DNA of 23,774 nt, taken from Cardinium hertigii_C (GTDB lineage Bacteria > Bacteroidota > Bacteroidia > Cytophagales > Amoebophilaceae). The position numbers were made by a program, and so were the translations under genes. Shown piece by piece: positions 16,636 through 23,674 of this stretch; position 1 is the stretch's first letter, and every line of letters starts with the position of its first letter. The notes under the pieces are model-generated. The model made no database searches. It was not told the origin of the DNA and was given only the letters and a program-made list of their open reading frames with translations. The stretch is taken from contig NZ_JBOZWW010000057.1 in the NCBI RefSeq assembly GCF_050864855.1, positions 1 through 23,774 of the forward strand, written 5' to 3'.

Positions 16636-17493
16636 GATAGTGTCGTCATAAAAAGTTAGCCCATAAATGGATACATCTAATTTGGACAGCTGCCAAGAAG
16701 GATGCTGTGTTCTTTGCATACCTAGTGGAGATTCCTCTCCATTGCTTAATTTTGAGAAACATATTCTCAATAAGATGTCGGAATTTATATAAATTCTTGT
16801 CAAAATAACGTTTTGTTTTTCTGTTTTTCTTGGAAGGGATAACAGGAACAATACCTTTTTCTATAGTATATTTAATGATTTTATCGGTATCATAGGCACG
16901 GTCTGCCAACAAATGCTTTGGAGTTATCCCCTCAATAAGATATGGAGATTGGCTACAATCAGCTCTGGTACCTTCTGTGATAATAGCTCTGATCGGCATA
17001 CCAGACGCATCCACGGCCAAATGTAGCTTCGTATTAAGCCCCCTTTTGTTCGACTCATAGATTGGTTGCCTCCTTTTGCACCCGTTCCATGTATATGTAC
17101 TTTAATATAAGTAGCATCAATCATAAGCCATTTAAAATCAGTATTATTAATCAGTTTTTCTAAGATCCTCTCCCATATACCATTATCTCTCCAGCGAGAA
17201 AATCTACGATGAGTGTTTTTCCAATCTCCATAGCTCGATGGAAGATCACGCCAAGGAGATCCTGTACGTAAAATCCAAAATACTGCATTAATAAACAGTC
17301 TATTATCTTTGGCAACAGCTCCCCAACCTCCTTGTTGACCTGGAAGTAGAGGTGATAAAATAGACCATACTTTGTCTGAAATATCATGACGGTGAATCCA
17401 TTTAGACATCTATAAATATAATTGATGTTATGATCTAAAAATATAATATGAACTACAAAACAAATATACAAAATATTTCATGACGACACTATC
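16636..17493 (-). mobile_element. Complete IS5-family (IS427-group-like) insertion sequence
   Basis: About 858 bases bounded by perfect inverted repeats. TAGATAGTGTCGTCAT at 16634-16649 is the exact reverse complement of 17480-17495. The TA at each outer edge is probably the target duplication, leaving GATAGTGTCGTCAT as the terminal repeat. One transposase lies inside in two overlapping frames. Size, frameshifted gene and TA target fit the IS427 group. The perfect ends suggest a recent insertion. Confidence 0.9.
16646..17409 (-). CDS. IS5-family transposase, two frames joined by -1 frameshift
   Basis: ORF A (17409 to 16924, 161 residues) carries the N-terminal domain (KVWSILSPLLP, GSPWRDLPSSYGDW, RRFSRW) and the first catalytic Asp, D98 in MIDATYIKVH. 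ORF B (from at least 17020 to 16646) carries ADRAYDTD with the second Asp and the final Glu in HLIENMFLKIKQWRG. The natural protein reads KGG then LNTKLHLAVDASG. This needs a -1 slip on the minus-strand run AAAAGGGGG (plus 17039-17047), giving about 254 residues. Many IS427-group elements make transposase by programmed -1 frameshifting, and the clean ends of this element favour that over decay. A simple indel mutation remains possible. Enzyme action is cut-and-paste DDE transposition at TA-containing sites. Confidence 0.88.
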
Positions 17494-17550
17494 TAGCAGG
17501 AGGTTGGGTTTGTGAGGCGACTTACAGGTCTTAGTTACCTTTATTACTCT

Positions 17551-17840
17551 GAGACCGTTGCAATAGGTTTTTAGATTTTAGGATAAAAAAGTAATTGTTA
17601 ATTTTATTAAAAGTTTAACTTGTAATTATTGTTTAGGTTTTGTAATAAAAATTTTATGATATTATTATGTCAATAAAAGTGAGCGGTCAGTTAAGTTTAT
17701 CAGATATATCAGCTAGTCGTCGTAAATTCAAGCATACGTTTTTTGATCAAATCAATAATCTGATTAACTGGTCATTAGTAGAAAAAGAACTGTGTATTTA
17801 TTATCCTAAAGGGTTACGCTTATCAGGTAAGCCTGCCTAA
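17551..17840 (+). mobile_element. Left part of an IS5-type element, truncated
   Basis: Starts with GAGACCGTTGCAATAG, the same terminal repeat as at 211-226 in opposite orientation. A 100-base AT-rich leader and the first 57 codons of a transposase follow. The element is cut off shortly after 17840, where sequence resembling the right end of an IS3 element begins. Confidence 0.65.
17667..17840 (+). pseudogene. N-terminal fragment of an IS5-family transposase
   Basis: 57 codons, ATG at 17667 to TAA at 17838-17840. The translation begins MSIKVSGQLSLSDI and continues with HTFFDQINNLINW, YYPKG and LSGKPA. This matches the family N-terminus (V-S-x-Q-L-S-x-x-D-A-F..., F-x-x-Q-I-x-x-L-I-D-W, G-R-P-A-Y-P). 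The catalytic domain is absent. The protein is too short to act and is a relic. Confidence 0.8.
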
Positions 17841-17855
17841 TACCCTTAATAACAC

Positions 17856-17902
17856 GGAAACAAAGTCTATAATTCTTTGTCCAGTTTTTTCGGTCTACTA
17901 TA
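17856..17902 (+). mobile_element. Relic right end of an IS3-family element
   Basis: The 47 bases starting GGAAACAAAG and ending TTTTTTCGGTCTACTATA align without gaps to the right end of the intact IS3 element (21051-21097), with about two thirds identity including the terminal block TTTTTTC-GTC-ACTATA. No transposase is left, so this is a scar of an older, related element that cut the IS5 fragment. Confidence 0.65.
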
Positions 17903-17908
17903 ATAATC

Positions 17909-17932
17909 AGAATTATTTACATAAATAATTCT
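17909..17932 (-). terminator. Perfect 10-bp hairpin downstream of the 17983-19176 lipoprotein gene
   Basis: AGAATTATTT (17909-17918) and AAATAATTCT (17923-17932) pair around a 4-base loop, about 50 bases past the stop of the minus-strand lipoprotein gene. The stem is AT-rich and no long T run follows, so termination strength is uncertain. Confidence 0.4.
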
Positions 17933-17982
17933 TTTACACTGTTATATAAGGTATAAATATAATTGAATTTTATAATTCATTA

Positions 17983-19176
17983 TCAAGTTAAACAATATAT
18001 TCTAATCCAGGGTTCAGGTGTACTAGAACTCGAAGAACTAGTAACAGAACGAGCAGGAAGAGGAAGAGAACGAGAACGAGAACGAGCAGGAATAGAAACA
18101 GGACGAGCAAAATCAGCAACAGAACTGGAAGGATCAGCAATAGGTTCAGGACTAACAGTTAAAGGACTCAAAGTACCAGTAACAGGAAGAGAATGATAAC
18201 GAGCAATAGAAGTAGCAGGATCAGGATCAACTTGTTTTAAAATTCTTTGAATATTATAAACACTATTAAAAAAAATATTATCAATAGGAAGTGTAGAATA
18301 TTTACCTCTCATTATATAATGAAAACGGTTAGCTATCATTTGTTCCTTATAACGAACTAAGGTTTCTTCCGCAAAATTATAAAGATATTCTTGATTAGAA
18401 CCTCTATTTCGGTTATAAAAGTCTCTAAAAACAGGTAAATAATTATCAATAATCAAACTAGTTGTGTACATAATCGTAGTAATATAATAATACGTTTCAG
18501 AATCCATTTCAAACATTTCGTAAAATTGGTCCATTACATCCATGAACTGTTCAATACTTACGTCAAAATCGTTACGAAAAGTTTGAATATTATTATAAAC
18601 CATTTGATTATTTTTATCTATACGAAAATAAAAATCCTCATTGGAACTATGAGCAATATTGAATACGGTAGTTTTATAAGATTCTAACATATTATTACAA
18701 TGTCTAATATATTCGTGAGTAAATATTTTATATTCTTTAATTGATTCACTATTGATAGATTTAGTACCTTCAATTAAATTTTTAAAATCTTCAATAACAC
18801 TTCTTATATGATTCAATCTACCAACAATAGGATCATTATTAGTAGGAGTACTATCTACAATATCAATTAGCATCAATATACTATTGATAACTGCTTCAGA
18901 ATTCCTGAGACAGGTTACACCAAGTTGAAGAGGCGGCAACTTAGTTTTAATAGCTGTGATAGTGATATTTATATTTGTTCTATGAATATCAACTAGCCCA
19001 TCAAGAAGAAGAAACATATTTTTAACAGGATGTTGATCCTGTTTATTAGGATCAATAGAATTATTATAATTTGAAGGGGAAGGAGTATTGTCTTGAGGAT
19101 TCATATTATTCTTAACTAGATTATTACATCCAGATAACATAAGACCATATAATAAAAAAACTTTCTTATCTAACAT
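17983..19176 (-). CDS. Lipoprotein with low-complexity Pro/Ser/Arg tail, unknown function
   Basis: 397 residues with a clear type II signal peptide (MLDKKVFLLYGLMLSGC, lipidated Cys17) and a short Asn/Pro-rich linker. The body, about 50-315, is rich in helix-forming Asp/Glu, Ile, Leu, Asn and Tyr, with no motif I recognise. From about residue 316 composition changes abruptly to Pro, Ser, Arg and Ala (SPEPIADPSSS, ARSRSRSLPLPARS, a run of six Ser), encoded by tandem GAGAAC-like purine-rich repeats on plus. The same overall plan (lipobox, helical body, Pro/Ser tail) appears in the protein at 8806-10551. An in-frame TAA about 13 bases upstream fixes the start. Host interaction or surface display is a guess. 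The gene sits between IS relics and may vary among strains. Confidence 0.75.
   Translation of the reverse strand: MLDKKVFLLYGLMLSGCNNLVKNNMNPQDNTPSPSNYNNSIDPNKQDQHPVKNMFLLLDGLVDIHRTNINITITAIKTKLPPLQLGVTCLRNSEAVINSILMLIDIVDSTPTNNDPIVGRLNHIRSVIEDFKNLIEGTKSINSESIKEYKIFTHEYIRHCNNMLESYKTTVFNIAHSSNEDFYFRIDKNNQMVYNNIQTFRNDFDVSIEQFMDVMDQFYEMFEMDSETYYYITTIMYTTSLIIDNYLPVFRDFYNRNRGSNQEYLYNFAEETLVRYKEQMIANRFHYIMRGKYSTLPIDNIFFNSVYNIQRILKQVDPDPATSIARYHSLPVTGTLSPLTVSPEPIADPSSSVADFARPVSIPARSRSRSLPLPARSVTSSSSSSTPEPWIRIYCLT
18046..18092 (+). repeat. Purine-rich tandem repeats in lipoprotein tail
   Basis: Three GAGAAC units (18066-18083) lie between two identical copies of AGAACGAGCAGGAA (18046-18059 and 18079-18092). 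They encode the Arg-Ser-rich tail on minus. All unit lengths here keep the reading frame. Confidence 0.85.
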
Positions 19177-19357
19177 AATATAATTTATTTAGGTGTGGGA
19201 AATCAAGGATATATAACTCCATAGGAGACATTCCATCAATATATTCATTTGTATTTGTTTCTAAACCAAATAAGTCTAATGTAGTGTCTATATTTTTATA
19301 CCTATCAGACCGCTTGATATTTAAAAATTTTATCGTATAATATTTAATTTTATATCT
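19166..19357 (-). pseudogene. Ankyrin-like coding relic upstream of lipoprotein
   Basis: A 63-codon open stretch without a start codon at its head, ending inside the first codons of the lipoprotein gene in another frame. Its second half (NEYIDGMSPMELYILDF, then PHLNKLYYV) is laid out like an ankyrin repeat: D-G-x-T-P-L-x-x-A, then a second helix. Ankyrin proteins are common in this type of symbiont. The match is weak and by eye only. Confidence 0.3.
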
Positions 19358-19767
19358 TATTTATTTACCTATTATTTAATGATTAAATGGGGGATAAAAA
19401 ATGGTGAAGTACTATACCGATTTATTAATTGTTTTTTACGGTACGGTATTTTGATTTTACAAAAATAAATTATTAAAGTCAATACTTATTTAAATTATTT
19501 TTTGTATTTATAATTTTAATATTGATTATAAGTGTTTTACTTAAACTTTTTATTCCTTTCTATCTTACTTTGAATAATATAGTTAGTTAAATCATCATTT
19601 AGATTCTCACTATACAACGCTGATACAGCTTCTTTATCTTTTTTAGAAACTTTTTCTGATTCAACCCTAACCTTATTGATCCGTTCTACCAACTCACTCA
19701 TATCTAAGATGTTTTTATTTTTAATGCCTTCTAACTGAAAATATTTTACTAGATCATTTTTGTAAAC
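19358..19767. other. AT-rich stretch before the IS3 element
   Basis: 19358-19536 is extremely AT-rich with no ORF. 19537-19767 is the distal part of an interrupted minus-strand reading frame (see 19537-19701 and 21098-21261). Confidence 0.5.
19537..19701 (-). CDS. Small hydrophilic ORF or gene tail
   Basis: 54 codons from ATG at 19701, starting MSELVERINKVRVESEKVSK, strongly charged and probably helical. The frame stays open upstream to the IS3 insertion (19767). If the IS and one TATA copy are removed, it continues into the IS982-like fragment at 21098-21261. It is therefore more likely the end of an interrupted reading frame than an independent gene. Family not recognised. Confidence 0.35.
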   Translation of the reverse strand: MSELVERINKVRVESEKVSKKDKEAVSALYSENLNDDLTNYIIQSKIERNKKFK

Positions 19768-19771
19768 TATA

Positions 19772-21093
19772 GTGGACTGAAAAAAGCGGACAGAAAAAGC
19801 CTAGCTTTGTTTCTCGGTGTTATGTTTCATTAATTTAAAATGAATAGCTCAAATGGGAAGAAATAAGATTAGAAAGTTTAGTTCATCAGAAAAGAGTAAA
19901 ATAGTGTTAGCTTTACTTAAAGAAGCATTGACCTTGTCTGAATTATCTTCAAAGTATGGAGTAAGTGTTAAAACGATTCAAAATTGGCATCATAAATTTT
20001 TAGAAAACATGTCTCTAGTTTTTGATCCATCCAAAGTTGTAAGCGTATATAAAGATGAAATAGAGACACTTAAGGATCAAAACGATTCACTTGCTAAAGC
20101 GTTAGGTAAGACCACAGTTGAAAGAGATTGGGCAATGGGAAAGCTAAAGAGCTTGGACTTATTAAATAAAAAAGGTCTTGTTGAATCCAAGCTTAATAAC
20201 TTATCCAAGGCAAGACAATGTGCATTATTATCAATAAATCGCTCTTTGATATATTATAAATTTGTCTTAAAAAAGGATTGTAAGTCAGATATTTTAAATA
20301 AAATAGATTCTATTTATAGTGCACATCCGGAATATGGTTATCGTTATATATACAATCAATTATTAGAAGATGGTTTTAATGTAGGAAGAGATCGAGTGCT
20401 TAAATATATGGGTATGCCAGGTTTATCAGCTGTTTATCCACGTAAAAAGCTGTCTACTTCTTGTAAATCTCCTCAAAATAAAGTTTACAACTATTTACTA
20501 TCCCCCTACTGGGTGGATACAGGTAAAACCAAGAAAGTACGTGTAAATGAATCAAATAAGGTTTGGAGTGGAGATATTACCTATATTCGTACCAACGGTG
20601 GATTTATGTATTTTTCAGCTGTAATAGATTGGCATAGTAAAGCGATACTTAGCTATAGATTGTCCAATGTTATGGATTCAAATTTGGTCACAGATACTTT
20701 AGAAGAAGCCCTTAGTAAATATCCTGCTCCCGAGTTCTTTAATAGTGATCAAGGTAGTCAGTATACTATTCATAATCATACAAATTTATTAAAGAATCAT
20801 GGCATTAAAATATCCATGAATGGAAAAGGTAGGAGTATTGATAACATTGTGATGGAGAGATTTTTTAGAACGCTAAAATATGATTTTATCTTTTTGAATG
20901 ATTTTAAAACTATTAAAGACCTAAAAGAGGGGATTAATGGTTACATTACTAAGTACAATTATCAAAGGTTTCATTCTAGTATTAATTACCAAAAGCCTAT
21001 GCAGGTCTATCTTAGGCATTTAAAAACTTAGCAGAATGAAGAAAAAAATGGGAAACAAAATTAAATGAATTTTGTCCGATTTTTTCAGTCCAC
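19772..21093 (+). mobile_element. Complete IS3-family insertion sequence with TATA duplication
   Basis: About 1322 bases with imperfect terminal repeats starting GTGGACTGAAAAAA on the left and ending TTTTTTCAGTCCAC on the right; the match continues past one mismatch (CGGACA / TGTCCG). TATA flanks both ends (19768-19771 and 21094-21097) as a probable 4-bp target duplication. A single intact transposase ORF fills the element. Removing the IS and one TATA rejoins an open reading frame on minus, which supports these boundaries. Confidence 0.85.
19853..21031 (+). CDS. IS3-family transposase, single fused ORF
   Basis: 392 residues. Residues 1-55 form a helix-turn-helix (SEKSKIVLALLKEA, LSELSSKYGVSVKTIQNWHHKF). 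About 65-100 is a coiled, leucine-zipper-like stretch. About 150-200 carries HPEYGYRYIYNQL, typical of the domain before the core. The rve integrase core holds the DDE triad: D241 in SGDITYI, D299 in FNSDQGSQYT and E335 in NIVMERFFRTLKY, with YNYQRFHSSINYQKP near the end. Most IS3 elements split this protein into orfA and orfB joined by -1 frameshifting; here both lie in one frame. All catalytic residues are present, so the element could be active. Confidence 0.95.
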   Translation: MGRNKIRKFSSSEKSKIVLALLKEALTLSELSSKYGVSVKTIQNWHHKFLENMSLVFDPSKVVSVYKDEIETLKDQNDSLAKALGKTTVERDWAMGKLKSLDLLNKKGLVESKLNNLSKARQCALLSINRSLIYYKFVLKKDCKSDILNKIDSIYSAHPEYGYRYIYNQLLEDGFNVGRDRVLKYMGMPGLSAVYPRKKLSTSCKSPQNKVYNYLLSPYWVDTGKTKKVRVNESNKVWSGDITYIRTNGGFMYFSAVIDWHSKAILSYRLSNVMDSNLVTDTLEEALSKYPAPEFFNSDQGSQYTIHNHTNLLKNHGIKISMNGKGRSIDNIVMERFFRTLKYDFIFLNDFKTIKDLKEGINGYITKYNYQRFHSSINYQKPMQVYLRHLKT

Positions 21094-21097
21094 TATA

Positions 21098-21261
21098 TCA
21101 TTCTGTAAATGAATATAATAGGATTTGAAATTCCTAAAACCTATTACATGAAAAGCAATAATAATAGTCATTATTTTGCTTAAATTAAGAGAACAAGTTC
21201 TAGTGGGTTTTCTTTTGGAATCTATTAACGTCAATTCTGGATTTATTTAACTGATTTTCAT
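21098..21261 (-). pseudogene. N-terminal fragment of an IS982-type transposase, interrupted by IS3
   Basis: Minus strand from ATG at 21261: MKIS, TAA, then an open frame containing KRKPTRTCSLNLSKIMT followed by IIIIAFHVIGFRNFKSYY. From memory this closely resembles the IS982-family N-terminal block (L-S-L-S-E-I-M-T-I-I-I-x-F-H...Y-R-x-F-K-x-Y-Y). The early TAA at 21247-21249 would block translation, and the IS3 element then breaks the frame at 21097. Beyond the IS the frame continues (19767 to 19537) with sequence that no longer looks like IS982. This suggests an older deletion or fusion. Confidence 0.6.
21224..21243 (-). repeat. 20-base inverted repeat, copy 1
   Basis: Reverse complement AATCCAGAATTGACGTTAAT matches 21453-21472 on plus at 19 of 20 positions. 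It lies within the IS982-like coding fragment. Confidence 0.8.
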
Positions 21262-21452
21262 CTATTTAAACAGATACTACAACTAGTTTTTTTACTGAAA
21301 GATAGACATTTTATCCACTATTATCATGAACTATAAATTATAATAATCTGATAATCAAACAAATACATATAATACGTTTATATACAGCTATATTTCATAT
21401 ATATTTTGTACATATAAGATAAAACTGATAATCAATAATAAAAAAACAATCT

Positions 21453-21472
21453 AATCCAGAACTGACGTTAAT
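21453..21472 (+). repeat. 20-base inverted repeat, copy 2
   Basis: AATCCAGAACTGACGTTAAT. As the partner copy is coding (N-P-E-L-T-L-I), this may be a second scrap of the same transposase gene in opposite orientation. Confidence 0.8.
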
Positions 21473-21517
21473 TTAAGAGAGTATAAAATACTGGTTTCAT
21501 ACTTAAAACTCTTAAAT
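21471..21517 (+). other. Imperfect long hairpin
   Basis: ATTTAAGAG (21471-21479) pairs with CTCTTAAAT (21509-21517), and AGTAT (21480-21484) with ATACT (21499-21503). A 5-base bulge (TAAAA) sits on the right arm. It directly adjoins the 20-base repeat. It could be a terminator, a structured RNA or a transposon scar. Confidence 0.4.
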
Positions 21518-21788
21518 ATGAGTTATATATCCTTAACGACTTGACTCTTATGGTTGTAGTTCTAATAGAGAAAGTAGTAAATGTATCAATTTATACCTAA
21601 AACGGATCCAAAAGTCATTTTATTGGGGAAGCATCTACATAAAGAAAAAAATTGGAAGATAGAGCATATATTTCAATTAATTTTTCTACACTCATAACCA
21701 ATTTGCTTTGTTAATTTGGTCAAAGTTTTTATCTCTAAATTTAAAGCACAAAGCAACGCTATAAAACTTTTTTATCCAGATAGTCCGT

Positions 21789-23336
21789 ATGGATCAGGTC
21801 AATATAGAGCTAAATGAGCAGTTTATTCAAGCACTTGAGCTTATGGAATCAGGTGCAAAGAATGTTTTTATTACTGGTAAAGCAGGGACAGGGAAATCAA
21901 CTTTATTAAAACATTTTAGAGAAAATACCCAAAAGAAAATAGCAGTGCTTGCCCCTACAGGAACTGCTGCCGTAAATATTAAAGGTCAAACTATTCATGC
22001 ATTTTTTGGTTTTAAACCTGATATAACGCTTGAAGCAATCAAAACCATTAAAGATGGTAAGAAAAAAGAAAATATTTATAAAAAGATAGATACAATCATT
22101 ATTGATGAAATTTCAATGGTTAGGGCTGACTTACTCGATTGTATAGATACGTTTCTCCGCCTTAATGGTAAACAGGGAAATAAGCCATTTGGAGGGATAC
22201 AAGTAATATGTATTGGTGATCTATATCAATTGCCACCAGTAGTAAAAAGTAAGGAAAAGGCAATATTTACATCACATTATTCTACTCCTTATTTCTTTAG
22301 CGCACATTGTTTCAAATCATTAGACCTTGAATTGATAGAACTTGATAAAATATACCGGCAAAGTGATACGAAATTTATCCAGTTGTTAAACAATATTCGT
22401 AATAACTCTATAACGGATAATGAAATAGAAATTATTAATGAGCAATATGATGATAGTTTTGAGCCTTCTTTAGATGATTTTTATATTTATTTAACCACTA
22501 CTAATGCAAATGCCCAAACTATTAAAGCTAAAAAATTAAAAGGTATAAAGAGTAAAGAACTTACCTATACTGGTATAGTAGAAAGGGATTTTAGCAAAGA
22601 ACAGCTACCTACATTTATTGAATTAAAGGTAAAAGTTGGTGCACAGGTAATGATGCTTAATAATGAGTCTAATGGCAAATTTATTAACGGCACTATTGGA
22701 AAAATCATAGATATTGATACAGGTCATTCTACTCCTAAATTAGTCATTTTGCTTGAAACAGGAAAGAAGGTCAGTGTTGGTACTTATACTTGGTAATCTT
22801 ATAGATTCTACTTAGAAAACGGTGCATTAAAATCAAGTATTACGGGTACTTTTACGCAATACCCAGTAATGCTGGCATGGGCTGTTACTATCCATAAAAG
22901 TCAAGGTAAAACCTTTGAAAAAGTAATCTTGGATATAGGCAAAGGGACATTTGCACACGGTCAAATGTATGTTGCCCTTAGCAGATGTACAACTTTAGAA
23001 GGTTTAGTATTAAAGAAAAAAATTGCTAAAAAACATGTTTGGATGGATTTTAATGTTGTAAAATTTATAACATATTATCAATATAAAAAATCCGATCTTT
23101 TATGTTCCTTAGAGGATAAAATTGCTATAATAAAAGAAGCTATTAAACATAAATCTACTATTAATATTACTTATTTAAAAGCAAAAGACGAAAAGTCACA
23201 AAGATTAATTGAACCTATTACTGTAGGAAAAATGGAATACTTGAATAAACCTTATATTGGTGTAAAGGCTTTTTGCTTAAAACGACAAGAACATAGAGTA
23301 TTTAGGGTAGATAGGATATTGGAGATTAGCCAGTAA
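21789..23336 (+). pseudogene. PIF1/RecD-like DNA helicase with C-terminal WYL-like domain, one in-frame stop
   Basis: One reading frame of 515 codons interrupted only by TAA at 22794-22796. Superfamily 1 motifs in order: Walker A GKAGTGKST (30-38), APTGTAA (55-61), Walker B IIIDEISM (103-110), GDLYQLPPV (143-151), and YRQ (189-191). After the stop come TIHKSQGKT (367-375) and YVALSRC. The frame is identical on both sides, so one base change (for example GAA to TAA after TYTW) splits the protein. The last ~70 residues (446-515: INITYLKAKDE, RLIEP, YIGVKAFC, HRVFRVDRI) are laid out like a WYL domain, a ligand- or nucleic-acid-sensing fold. A restart at ATG 22869 would yield a fragment without the ATP site. 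Function if intact: 5'-3' helicase in DNA repair, replication or defence. Confidence 0.85.
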
Positions 23337-23422
23337 AGGGTGGAGTACGTAAGCACCACTAAATTGTAGAAATTAAGCTTTGGTATCTATCGCACGTTTG
23401 TATTATCTGATCTCTGCATTAT

Positions 23423-23674
23423 ATGAATAAAAGTATCATTAACCAATCTTACCATCAATTACTAAATGATTTAAAAGCCAGTCTATCCAGTGCTAAATAT
23501 AAAGCCGTTCTTCATGTCAATAAATCACTTGTCTGCCTTTATCATCATATAGGGGTCACCTTGGATATTGGAAATTATTGTACGTTAAGGTTTTTTTTGT
23601 ATTGTTCTATGTTAGCAGATCTGAGAGATCTGAACTTACCTGATGTTGTTTTACGCTTTCTTGGCCAGATATAA
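23423..23674 (+). pseudogene. DUF1016 (YhcG-type) N-terminal fragment, cut by a transposon
   Basis: The 83-codon ORF is chimeric. Residues 1-43 (YHQLLNDLKASLSSAKYKA, VNKSLVCLYHHIG) match the DUF1016 N-terminal helical domain pattern, L-x-x-x-I-x-x-A-x-x-K-A-x-x-x-V-N-x-x-L-x-x-L-Y-x-x-I-G. From about 23552 the reading frame enters the terminal repeat of a Tn3-family element, and the rest (to 23674) is antisense to its tnpA. DUF1016 proteins carry a PD-(D/E)XK nuclease-like C-terminal domain, lost here or displaced beyond the transposon. It lies 86 bases downstream of the helicase, so the two may once have formed an operon. YhcG-type genes occur with restriction systems and mobile DNA. Confidence 0.75.
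23552..23589 (+). repeat. Tn3-family 38-bp terminal inverted repeat
   Basis: Starts GGGGTC, contains GGAA at its centre, and ends ACGTTAAG, in exactly 38 bases. The well-known Tn3 terminal repeat has the same outer GGGGTC, internal GGAA and inner ACGTTAAG, also in 38 bases. Confidence 0.88.

Larger units (their letters stand above)
21262..21788. other. AT-rich region upstream of helicase gene
   Basis: No recognisable gene. It contains the repeat at 21453-21472, the hairpin at 21471-21517 and a 38-codon open frame (21581-21697, starting MYQFIPKTDPKVILLGKH) that I cannot assign and consider doubtful. The helicase promoter is presumably in the last 100 bases, but I see no convincing motif. Confidence 0.45.

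Noticed and set aside
17963..18196. 77-codon plus-strand ORF rich in Arg/Glu/Gly
   Set aside because: It is the antisense of the repeat-coded Pro/Ser/Arg tail of the lipoprotein at 17983-19176; its composition comes from the purine-rich repeats.
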